This document shows, piece by piece, positions 38,696 through 48,627 of a DNA stretch of 64,000 bases. The stretch comes from Prochilodus magdalenae (lineage: Eukaryota > Chordata > Actinopteri > Characiformes > Prochilodontidae). The translations under genes and the position numbers were made by a program. Position 1 is the first letter of the stretch; each line of letters opens with the position of its first letter. Location: contig JAMWET010006979.1 of the NCBI GenBank assembly GCA_024036415.1, positions 1,313,001 through 1,377,000 of the forward strand, given 5' to 3'. The notes below the pieces were generated by a model that saw nothing but the letters and a program-made list of their open reading frames with translations, was not told the origin of the DNA and did not search any database.

Positions 38696-39277
38696 AGCCT
38701 AAAGATGGCCTAAAGATGGACAGTGACAGCCTAGGACTTGTTTATGGCTTTTGGCTGTTTGTAGGACAGAATAGCCTGGGGGCTAATGAATAGCCTGGGC
38801 TTATGTGCTTGCCAAATGTCTGGGACTGAACTTCAGTGGAGGTCTTGCAACTGAGATTATTTTACAGGTATATGGATGAAGGCAGAGCACATAATTGGAT
38901 TATGGTCAAGGCTTGTCGAGGCCTGTTCCTTTCTAAGAAGCCTGGGATTCTGAAACATAGCCCAGAACGAGCTTCCGTATAAGGGCTTCCCCATCCCGTC
39001 CCATCATTCCTCTGGATGGAGATCGCTGCTCAAGGGATGGGGATTACAACACACTCCTCCTGGGAAGAGAAAGAGAAACTGGAACACTACCTCTCATAAT
39101 TGAGCAGGACTTTGTGTGTGTGTATGCGCAGACAGATGAACTCTATGCACTACCTGGAGCTCACCATTCCTGTTTGGCAGTCACGATGACACCACTAATT
39201 TTAATTTATTAACTTCATTTTATTATTTCATGTGTATTTCATTGTGTTTTTTTGCATATGAATGTCGGTGGGTGACC

Positions 39278-39474
39278 TTAAAGGAGCACTCTGGCCGATA
39301 TTGAAACAAAGTTACACTTAGTACATCTGTTGTGAACATGCCTACTCGCCTACTTTCACAGACAAAAACAGGAAAGCATAAAATCAAGCAGTGAGGCTGA
39401 TCAATGCAGCACTACACAACACTGCACAACACCACAGTAATATATGCTAGTTTTAGGCCAGAATGCCCCTTTAA
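39278..39474. mobile_element. Short TTAA-flanked inverted-repeat element (MITE-like)
   Basis: The left end TTAAAGGAGCACTCTGGCC and the reverse complement of the right end, TTAAAGGGGCATTCTGGCC, match at 17 of 19 bases. The element is 197 bases and has no coding capacity. TTAA at both ends is the target-site type of piggyBac-like transposons, so it may be a non-autonomous relative; this is inference. It sits inside the predicted usp2 3' UTR. Confidence 0.6.
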
Positions 39475-39676
39475 AAAACCTTCACTGTGACAAAAGGAGG
39501 GTGTGCAGAGGCGCCCCCTAATGGAGTCGTAAAGCTAGAACCAGCTCATCTTCAGGAACTAAAACTTTTTTTCCACATTATCTGTTTGTTTTGGTGACCA
39601 CAGCATTCAGCTTAATTTGGGAAAGAGCTTTCACAGCACAAGAAGCCACCTGGTGTGTCTCTGTGTGTTATCTGTG

Positions 39677-39679
39677 AGA

Positions 39680-39718
<39 letters not shown>

Positions 39719-39736
39719 TGAGAGAGAGATAGAGAG
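39677..39736. repeat. TG then GA microsatellite in usp2 3' UTR
   Basis: TG units (39,677-39,702) are followed by GA units with interruptions. Confidence 0.9.
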
Positions 39737-39883
39737 ACTTTATTTATGAAGTGCGAAGTGTGAATGTATGTATCTGAGTCGTAGTGTCTGAACTAAGTCA
39801 TTATCATGACTAATACAGACCGAGTGTGACTCTGCATATGAAGAACTTTTGGCTTTTTGAAAAGTCAGGTAGATGTAACTATA

Positions 39884-39889
39884 AATAAA
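39884..39889 (+). terminator. usp2: Candidate poly(A) signal of usp2
   Basis: A canonical AATAAA is followed within about 30-60 bases by a GT- and T-rich element (tgatgtatgtcctttcttgt). Confidence 0.5.
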
Positions 39890-40027
39890 TTAATCTACAA
39901 ACACTGCACGCCTGATGTATGTCCTTTCTTGTGAGATTTTTGCGTGTTTATCTCTTTGTCTATGCTTTACTTCACTGCTGTCAGAACAAAATCTTCATTT
40001 TCCTGTATTTTGGTTTTTGACTTGAGG

Positions 40028-40361
40028 TCACCATCAAACGAATAGCTGCATCCAGAAGGAAGTGTCAGATTGCAGTGCTATTCAGGATGGCAATAACAAT
40101 AAATGGAACAAAAAATAGAACAATAAAACAAAAAAATAGGATAATCTATCCCGTGCTGCTTGAATACTCTCACACCGTTTCTGCAGGTTTTGCAGTGGGA
40201 GTGAAGGTGGAGTGACACCAGGCCTTCTGTACAACACACTGTTCATCTTGGCAGAGTGTCAAAATCATTTGCATGTCTCAAGATGTCAAACCGACCCACC
40301 AAGTTTCATACCTGTCGGTTCATTCCTTCTAGGTTCAACTGTTTGTGCAACTATTCTTGAT
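40028..40361 (-). mobile_element. Decayed Tc1-like element (family T)
   Basis: The left end reads accatcaaacgaatagctgc-atccagaagga, a mutated family terminus, and the right end reads cattccttctaggttcaact…caactattcttgatggg. The interior includes ggagtgacaccaggccttct, the reverse complement of a block shared with 53,665-53,690. Confidence 0.65.
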
Positions 40362-41548
40362 GGGTTTAATTTGCCATCGTCCTACATTCTGTGTAAATCT
40401 CCTGATGAGTGGATCAAAAGAAATAATGCCAGACGATTTGGAAAAATGTCTGGTTCCATTGAGGTACATTAAAAGTGAAGTATGTGTTTTTCTTCTGTAA
40501 AGTTATCAGTTTGGACACGTATGCAAAATTCTGATATAGAAATAGCAGTTTTGCGTAAAGACACGGTTTAGAACGAAACGGGCAACTGTTTTAAACAGGT
40601 TAGTAATTGAAACCTTAATTATCATTTAAATACACAAGCTTGTAGGTATCCTGTGTGTTATTAGAATCTCAGCTTTTTGAATGAACAATCCAGAGATGTT
40701 TTTTTGGCAGGTTCTGGAAAGCAATACCAGTAGTTCACCACAAGAGGGACACACGCTTGCATCCCAGACAATCCACTATAGTGGCAAAACATGTTTGTGC
40801 ATGTTGTGTGAGGAAACGTCCATCAAAAAGAGACATTCTTTTTTGGGTCTATTAGGCCTCATACCAAACATACATCATGTACAATTAGTCATGAGTTTTA
40901 TCTCAAAAAATCAGCAGTTAAAACAAAATACGACAACCAGTTAAAGCCAATATGATGTGGACACTCATTGATGCCTGGACACTCATTGTTCTTCATTGAA
41001 CACATGAGAAATAAAACACAAAGCCAAAAAAAAAAAAAAAAAACCATCAAGTTTAAAACTGATCCAAAGCTGATTTTGTTATTAGGGTGCTGTTAGCTTT
41101 CTCAACCCCAATTCTAGGAGAACAGGCATCCAGTAAAGTTGTTAAACAACACCATTAGTGACCACTAGACTGACCACAAACCTTTTCATGCTTTCTAATG
41201 GTATCTAATGGTAATGGAATCTGAGTCATATGAGCTGTTAAAAAGAAGATTTGATGTATATATATTAATGAGTGCTGAGTTAGGCTCCAGCATCCCCGCA
41301 ACCCAGAAGGATAAGCAGCTTAGAAGATGAATAAACGAATATCATTCATTCACCCATTTCATGCTGGTCTAAGCTGGTTTACAGCAGTCTGCTGATGATC
41401 TGGTGCTGGCGTAGTCGGTTGTCCAACATGGTCATGGTGGTTAACTACCATGCCAACATCAAAGCACAACAAATGCTGGTTTTTGTAGCAGGGTGGGACA
41501 CAATTGTGAAATCCCATTCAAATTCTAAAGAGAAAAAGGGAGTTTGTT

Positions 41549-41692
41549 ATAGTGAGGTGTAGTGGATAACACATCTGCACCGCTGCCCAAACCTCCTATG
41601 CCACACCATTAAGCAACAAGACTCCTAAGACTGCATTTACCTACCTCTGTAAAATGATCACATTGGAAGCCCTACTGGATAAGAGTATCTGC
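41549..41692 (+). repeat. Decayed tRNA-derived SINE
   Basis: The head ggtgtagtggataacacatc resembles a tRNA box A. The tail gccctactggataagagtat-ctgc is a mutated form of the conserved fish SINE tail (…tggataagagcgtctgc). Length is about 140 bases. Confidence 0.55.
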
Positions 41693-41859
41693 ACTCCCGG
41701 TGAACTCGGACCACAGGACTAATGCCACTGAGCTTGTTAAGCCAGTAATTAACACTTACGTACTTGGATGCACGAAGAGAGGAGCCTAAATGTAACCTCA
41801 GAGATTGAGTGAGAGAGACAGAGAGATCTCTGTGTAGGTGCATATCTCTATTTGCATAT

Positions 41860-41925
41860 CTTCACACTGCCTTCTCCTTCACTGTGGCCGCTGGAGGTGG
41901 CTAACCCTCTCAGCATCTAAAGAAT
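41860..41925 (+). repeat. 66-base direct repeat, copy A
   Basis: It matches 42,768-42,833 with two differences over 66 bases, including gtggccgctggaggtggcta. Right after this copy comes a family T terminus. Confidence 0.8.
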
Positions 41926-41945
41926 AGTTGCACCCAGAAGGAGGT
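41913..41945. mobile_element. Solo terminal fragment of family T
   Basis: The bases aaagaatagttgcacccaga-agga match the family terminus. No subterminal homology continues on either side. Confidence 0.5.
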
Positions 41946-41954
41946 GGTGGGGGG

Positions 41955-42056
41955 CTCATAACTTAGTTACCCAGCCCGGGATTCAAACCACAGTCTCCCA
42001 CATGAGGTGGTGGCTCCCTGGTGGGTAATGGTGTTGTCCGCTGAGCTACACCAACC
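41955..42056 (-). repeat. tRNA-derived SINE head (tRNA-like pseudogene)
   Basis: On the minus strand, GTGTAGCTCAGCGG (around 42,038-42,051) is a good Pol III box A, and GGTTTGAATCC (41,979-41,989) a good box B, about 50 bases apart. No clean acceptor stem is formed, so this is a SINE head rather than a functional tRNA. Confidence 0.55.
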
Positions 42057-42659
42057 ACGTTGTCGTTTTATGAATGCAACCCCAGGTGGCAACATCAGTC
42101 TATGTAATGAAGGATATGTATTATGTACACAGTAAACAGTGACTGTAAGCCATGTCGGCAGAGCCTGCTCTGGCCTCTAGCAAGCACAGACAAGGAGCCT
42201 TAGTACAGCAGTGCGAGTAAGATCTCAACTACCTATACTCCAACCTTCACATGTCTAAGGTCCACAAAACGGAACTTTACAGGAGGATAAGCTTTCTTGC
42301 GATGAAGGCTGACATAACATAGGGTTCTTCCCAGCAATTATGGGCCAATTCTATTGGTCGGTCCATTATGAATATTCACTAAACTGAAAAATACAGCTAG
42401 AGGGAAAGAGTATATGTGGCATATCAGGATATCTATCTCTCATTAGTTGGAACTGTTGTGAAGTGTAAGCCTATTTATTAAGGTGGCCACTGTAAAAAGA
42501 GGTTAAGAACATTTTACATATACTGAAGAAGCCTTGCTTATATAGTGGTGCTTAAAAGTTTGTGAACCCTTTAGAATGTTCTAGATTTCTGCTTAAATTA
42601 AAGCAGATAAGAAAAAATAAATTTAACATATGAGATTAAAATATTAGACTTGGACATTC

Positions 42660-42750
42660 AAGGGTTCAAGGAGACTTTATTGTCATTCGCATCACATGTG
42701 GTACATGGGGTGGAACGAAATTGTAGTACTCAAGGACCCAGTTACACTCA
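42660..42750 (+). repeat. LINE/SINE-like 3' end fragment
   Basis: gactttattgtcattcgcat and ggggtggaacgaaattgtag are typical of the 3' end of a fish retroposon that I have seen widely but cannot name. A weaker relative starts at 58,575 (atttattgtcatgtcacatt). Confidence 0.45.
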
Positions 42751-42767
42751 AATTTGCATCTTTGCAT

Positions 42768-42833
42768 CTTCACACTGCCTTCTCCGTCACTGTGGCCGCT
42801 GGAGGTGGCTAATCCTCTCAGCATCTAAAGAAT
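42768..42833 (+). repeat. 66-base direct repeat, copy B
   Basis: This is the same 66 bases as 41,860-41,925 with two substitutions; here the flank after it is unrelated. Confidence 0.8.
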
Positions 42834-44230
42834 TAGATTATATAGATTATTATAGTTGCCTCATGTATGTATGTTTTTATTGATGAAGATGCTGGAGTAA
42901 TACAGATCCGTGAGAGGCAAATGTATACGGACCTTAGCTTTCAGTACCTGGCGTGACTCGCTTGTGCAGCAATAACTGCAGTTAGGCATTTCACAAACTT
43001 TCAAGCACCGCTAAAGGCCACTAGATCCTCTTCTGGTAACAGCCAGCTTTAGAAGAGTGTGTGGGTGTATTTGCTCAGTGACCGTGCCGATTAGGTTTCC
43101 ACACTGATAGGTGATCTGTGTGTGAGGGGGAGAGGAAGATGAGCGATGAGGCCTCCACTAGAGCTGGAAACCTACCGCCTGTTCTCCTCACCTGCAGAAC
43201 AGCTTCTTCTGGACCACCAGCTGTTACATGGCACAAAGTGTTTCGGAGTAAAGCTTCATAGTGAAGATCCAGTTAAGCAAAATTTCTTCCCCAAAAGAGG
43301 ATGCATTATTCAAAACACTACCACAGCAATTCCTATTCCCCTAGAAGACTTGGAGAACCTAGCTGGCACTAGTCGTTCCTGCTGGTATTACAGACATCCT
43401 CTCGGCCTTATGCTTTAAAGGGCCAACGGGATTTTACTGCATTAGAAATGCTTCACACTAGAGAAACAAAGAGTCTGAATTGTTTATTAAGCTGGTGAGG
43501 AATCAGGCATCTGAGCTTAACGCCTCTATGAGCTCCCTCAGGGTAAAGCTATTAATGAAACAGTTGCAGATATGCTGCCTGATGCCTAAACATTCATTTG
43601 CAGTGGTTTTGACGTGCAACTTTTGTGGACCTAAAACAGCCCTTAAAATCCCCTACATGGTGGAGAGCCACAAGGAAGGTGGGCTAGGGCTAAACAGCCT
43701 CCAAAGACACCTGGTTTCAGATTTGCTACTGTTTTACCATTATCAACATTACACTGCATAAACAACAGCATGTGCAGCCTCACTGCTGGTTTTGGATGGT
43801 AAATTAAATGGCCACATTTGCATTGTAAACATTATGTCTTTGACTTCCAATCCCCACCACTGTGTGGACATCTGAGTTAGAGTTCTCTCCACAGTGTATC
43901 ATCTCACATCAGACTACCCTGAATGGCTCGTTTACAGCTCAGTGACTGACTTGAATGTGGAGGGGATGCAGAGATGTGGTGTTACTGCCAGGATACAGCT
44001 GGAAGGGATACTTTGGTGTGAGGTTGAGTTTGTATAGTTTCTCCACTTTAATCCATAAGTAATCAGAAAAGACACGTTTGTCTGAAGTAAAGATAAACCT
44101 GGTCTGGTTGTTCTAATACTCTTACATTCTTGCTGTTCTTCTGTCCCTCTCGGAGCACGAGGAACTGAATTCATTATTTAATTGCACTCTGTTTAGAAAG
44201 CTGCTCAATGAGAGTAAGAGTTAATATTTA

Positions 44231-44233
<3 letters not shown>
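42834..44233. other. Intergenic, no gene seen
   Basis: Open frames of about 90 codons at 43,146 and 43,480 lack splice context or family features. Nothing else recognised. Confidence 0.5.
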
Positions 44234-44322
<89 letters not shown>

Positions 44323-44945
44323 GGGAAGACAGAAAGACTGAGAGGACGGATAAAGAAAGAAACTAAGAAAGGAGAGAAAGAGAGAGACAGAGAGGAGACA
44401 AAGAATGAGAGTCTGAGAGGAAAGTGAGAGAGAGACTGAGAGGAGAAACAGAGGGACAGGAAAGATAGAATGGGAGTATGAGAGCAAAGCGAGAGAAGAC
44501 TGACAGAAGATGGAGAGAAACAGAGAAATGAACAGAAAAAGAGAATGGAAAGTGTAAGGAATGGGTGAGGAAGAAAGAGAGGAAGGAGAGACTGAAAGAT
44601 AGAGGAAAATGAGAATCAAAGAGAAAAGAGTGGGAAAAAAGAAACAGAGAAGGACACAATGAGAAAAGAGAGAAAAAGAGAGATGGCAGAGAGAAACAGG
44701 GAGAGACTGAGATCAGAAGAGGGGGAATGAGAGACTGACAGGATAGAGACAAAATGAAAGAGGTAATGTAAGGTGAAGAAGAGTGAGAGAAAAAGAATGA
44801 CAAAGACAGACAGATGAGAGAAAGAGAAATAAAGAAATAGAAAGATAGAGAGACAGAGATGACAGGAAAAAAGAGAAAGAATGAGAGAGATAAAGAAAGA
44901 GAAAGAGATTAAAAGAGAGAAAAAGAGATGAGAGAGAGACAGAAG

Positions 44946-44991
<46 letters not shown>

Positions 44992-45007
44992 TAGAGAGAG
45001 AGAGAGC
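44234..45007. repeat. Long GA polypurine tract (about 770 bases)
   Basis: Pure (GA)n from 44,235 to 44,319 is followed by about 690 bases made mostly of A and G in degenerate GA units. The opposite strand is polypyrimidine. Overlapping Ser/Leu/Phe-rich open frames are composition artefacts. Confidence 0.95.
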
Positions 45008-45939
45008 GCTGCTTTACCATCTGCTCTGATCCTGTTCCGCACTGATAGGCTGTGTATTAGTTATGTAATGTGAAACATTATCTCATTAAGCCGCAGTGTG
45101 TCCGGTTCTCATCAGCTACATACACAGCACTGCAGCTGACTGGCGAATCATAAACTCCCCTCCGTCCTGCTAGCCTCGTATCGACCATATCAAAGTCCAG
45201 CAGACAGAGAACACACGGTAATGAACAGATGTACAGCGTTCCTTTTAATATACACACTGTAGGGCAGTAAATGGATTACTACACAACACAGATGTTCATA
45301 TAGCCTATGGACGTCTCATGTTTTTGCTGCATGCGTCAGGATTCCTCAAATCCGCTGTCTAATTTCATAACACAATCTGATTGGTCAACAGCACGTTTTA
45401 GCTACCTTCCCTGTCATACTACTCTCCACTAAGCAACAGCGCTGGCTGCTTCACTCTACGACTGTCCTCAGACTGCAGGCAAATCAGATTTGTTTCTCAA
45501 ATCAGATCTTTTGAGATGATCGCCTGCACTGTTATTTGCAAGTGATCAGATAGTGTGTCCAGACACCACCAACCTATCTGCACGGGCTGCTGTAGTAACG
45601 ATAGAGCTGTCAGTAACTCTGTAGACAATCCCAGCTCTTCTATCACTCTGGATTTGACACCGCTGTTGTGAAACCTGATTTAAGCATTCAGAGCATTCAG
45701 ACTCGTGTCTGTAAAAATCTGATTAAAACCGCATTTTGAACCATCTCCCAATGTGATTTCACGTGTTATTTTCTGTATAGACTAAAAGTAACTCCGTCTG
45801 GATAGAATCTGAACATGCCAAAATCAGATTTGGACTGGCAGTCTGAACCAGACCTACTTCTTTGGTGGACGAAATTGCTTATGCTACCAGCACATATCAT
45901 TATTACTCTCATAGGTGAATTACCTCAAAACTACCGATA

Positions 45940-46549
45940 CACTCATCATCAAAAAATAGTTGCACCCAGAAGGAATCAACCAACAGGAATGAAACTTGAT
46001 GGGTAGGTGTGACATTGCTTGGCCACACATGTGACGTAAGCAAGGACGGGCCTTACTGACATGATTACGGATATTCAGCCAGCAGTGATGCTCCATGAGT
46101 CAGCCTGTTAGTGTCAGCAGCCCGCTGCACAACACAGGACTACATGCACGCAATGCGTTATGACGATTACCCTTAACACCACACAATCGAAGTCAAAGAC
46201 TGCAGATTGTAATATGGGGACTCACAATGGCAGCAGGTCATCTTGAGTGATGAATCTCGTTTTCGTCTTGGTGGAGTCGACCAATGAATCCATGGTAGCA
46301 ACACTATAGTCAGAGCCAAGATGTGCGGTTGGTTGTCTCGTGTCATACATCCAGAAGGCCTGCTCCATACTGAGACATCTGGCATGTTGTGTTAGCCAGA
46401 TGTCATACATAATGAGACACTACTTCTGTATGTGTAGCTCAATAAGTATTGCCCATATCAGTCTACATTCGTGACATTTATCTTCCTTCTCTATAGCACT
46501 GCAATCCCACACTTCCTTCTGGGTGCAACTATTCTTTTGAGGATGAGTG
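45940..46549 (+). mobile_element. Decayed Tc1-like transposon, both ends present (family T)
   Basis: The element is flanked by TA duplications at 45,938-45,939 and 46,550-46,551. Terminal inverted repeats of about 36 bases start CACTCATCATCAAAAAATAG and CACTCATCCTCAAAAGAATA. The interior, about 46,215-46,385, reads in pieces as transposase (…SDESRFRLGGV…), with a stop inside. It is 610 bases, internally deleted and not mobile on its own. Confidence 0.8.
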
Positions 46550-46783
46550 TATAACCTGTAGTCCAACAAACTGTTCAATAGTAATAATCAATAGTAAATT
46601 GTGTTTATGGTGGATCGGATGATTTATTCTTTTTTTCCTTTCCACTGGCTCCATCGCTCCTCCGTGGCACAGCAGCTGCTCTTCCACACGTATGGTTAAA
46701 GATGTTGTAGAACATTAGGGTGAAGCTGTGAACCTAGCCCAGCTTTCCACTGAACTTTAAACCAACAAATATCCCTCCACCTG

Positions 46784-46785
<2 letters not shown>

Positions 46786-46849
<64 letters not shown>

Positions 46850-47184
46850 GAGAGTGAGAGAGAGAGATAGAGAGAGAGTGAGAGAGAGAGATAGAGAGAG
46901 AGCGAGATAGAGAAGGAGCGAGAGAGAGAGAGATAGAGAGAGAGAGTGAGAGAGAAAGAGAGTGAGAGAGAGAGAGATATAGAGAGAAAACGAGAGAGAG
47001 AGAGGAAGAGAGAGAGAGAGAGGAAGAGAGAGAGCGAGAGAGAGAGAGATAGAGAGAGAGCGAGATAGAGAAGGAGCGAGAGAGAAAGAGAGCAAAAGAG
47101 AGAGAGAGATAGAGAGAGAGAGAGGAAGAGAGAGAGAGAGAGAGAGAAAGTGAGAGAGAGCGAAATAGAGAGAGAGAGAGCGAA

Positions 47185-47269
<85 letters not shown>

Positions 47270-47284
47270 GAGAGAACGAGGAGA
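46786..47284. repeat. Second long GA polypurine tract (about 500 bases)
   Basis: GA repeats with periodic interruptions (gatagagagagag, gcgagatagagaaggagcgag) recur at about 30-130 base spacing, suggesting higher-order duplication within the tract. Confidence 0.95.
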
Positions 47285-48321
47285 TTTACAGACTTTCACT
47301 GATCAATCTTAATATATAGCCACAGGTTTAATGGTAGTAGGTGATTGGAATATCTGCTTGGTCTTGGTAAAGATGGTTTGAATGGAATTTGAATGTGTTT
47401 GGTTACTAGGAAGGTGTAATAAACTCTGTACATGGGTTTTTTGTTTGTCTTTTAGGGTTCAACTAAGAGTCGGCCAAGCTACCACATCGTCAGGATATTG
47501 CACTTTATTGGTGTCATAAAACTGCAATTAAACCCAACACTTCTCTGGGCCTTCCTACATGCTGAAATCCCCAGGCCATTAGAGAAACTATAAAGAAACG
47601 CTGTATTAAAAGGTTAACCTAATATCTATCCGTAGAACATGTACTATAACCACAGTTATTATGTAAACCTATAGACAACTGCTTCAGCACCTACTAGCTA
47701 TTATTATACTACTATTACTAATATGTCTTATCCCAGCGGCTTCGCTTATATGAGGGAACCCACTGATCAGGGCAAAGATACAGATGAGGGAGATTATTCC
47801 TTCAACAACCATAGTGATGAATTAGGGAGGAGGGGCTGTTCTGTTTCTTCCCTTTCCTTTAGTAGCCTTCCTTAACTTCCCGTAGCCTTTTGTGCATGTA
47901 AAGCACACACCAGAACGAGGAACTCTCTACCACAGAAACCACTTTTCCCAGCAGCCGGAAACACCTTGTTATAATTCCAGCCCTTTTCCCTGTTACACGG
48001 TGATGTCATCTCATAACACAATCCACATTGCCCGCCTACTGGCAAGCTTGGCGCACCCTCACACTACAGGCAGAAAGTAAACATCTATGTTGTTCATTCA
48101 TTATACATGTACAACACTGTTTGTCAGCATATATAAATCACATTATTATTGTAAAATTATATTAATATTATTTTTATTTTTATTTCTTTCTTTATTTATT
48201 TATTGTAAAAATATTTTTATTTTATTTTGTTAATATGACAACTGTATTCCACACATTTGAACAGTAGTGTAAGGGTGCAGGCCCTGTTAGCCCTTTGGGC
48301 GCGTGGGATTTAACAGCTCAC
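47285..48321. other. Region downstream of the mucin-like exon
   Basis: If that minus-strand exon is real, its C-terminal exon should lie here or further left. I could not identify it. TTTATT at 48,216-48,226 gives minus-strand AATAAA signals. Confidence 0.4.
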
Positions 48322-48627
48322 CTAGAGCAGCGACCCCTGCGATGGTCCCCACTGCCACTCCTGCAGCCTCAGCTGGGGTTAAACCATTTCCATCCTCCTT
48401 TGTCACCCCCCCAGGGTTTGGTGATCCACTGGTGGAGCTGCTCCGGGTCACCTCTGTGCTCATGTTTGCAGAGGTGGACTCAGTAGCTAGAGATGTGGAA
48501 GTGACCAGGTCTGTTTTAGCAGTAGTTGAGGACACAGGGTTACCAGTAGAAGTGCCAGCAGCGATAGAAATGGGATCCGTGGAGGACAGTGTTTTCACAG
48601 AAGCATTTTCTGTTCCATGAAGAATTA
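48322..48627 (-). CDS. Likely internal exon of a small mucin-like membrane protein
   Basis: On the minus strand a strong acceptor (pyrimidine-rich, ending CACTTTCAG) precedes 48,627, and a perfect donor CTAG|GTGAGC follows 48,322. The exon is 306 bases and phase 1 at both ends, a pattern typical of extracellular modules. It encodes a Ser/Thr-rich segment with NAS, NMS and similar potential glycosylation sites, then GLTPAEAAGVAVGTIAGVAA, which looks like the start of a membrane-spanning helix. Unspliced reading to the TAA at 48,287 adds only a short tail, and an in-frame TGA lies just before codon TTG at 48,685. A signal-peptide exon upstream and a C-terminal exon downstream are therefore expected, but I did not find them. 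I do not recognise the family; function is unknown. A chance open frame is possible but less likely given the splice sites. Confidence 0.5.

Larger units (their letters stand above)
38696..39910 (+). other. usp2: Probable usp2 3' UTR
   Basis: The only good poly(A) signal combination after the stop is AATAAA at 39,884-39,889, followed by a GT/T-rich stretch, giving a 3' UTR of about 1.2 kb. It contains an inverted-repeat element (39,278-39,474) and a TG/GA microsatellite (39,677-39,736). Earlier cleavage cannot be excluded. Confidence 0.55.

Noticed and set aside
41965..42054. Functional tRNA gene on the minus strand
   Set aside because: A and B boxes are present but no proper acceptor stem or anticodon arm; fits a SINE head.
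43146..43761. Two consecutive plus-strand frames of about 90 codons
   Set aside because: No recognisable family, no splice context, and separated by stops; likely chance.
44221..45042. Several minus-strand open frames of 109-146 codons rich in Ser, Leu and Phe
   Set aside because: They are translations of the GA polypurine tract; low complexity in every frame.
46757..47299. 180-codon minus-strand open frame (Ser/Leu repeats)
   Set aside because: Same artefact of the second GA tract.
48303..48620. 105-codon plus-strand frame
   Set aside because: Antisense shadow of the better-supported minus-strand mucin-like exon with splice sites.
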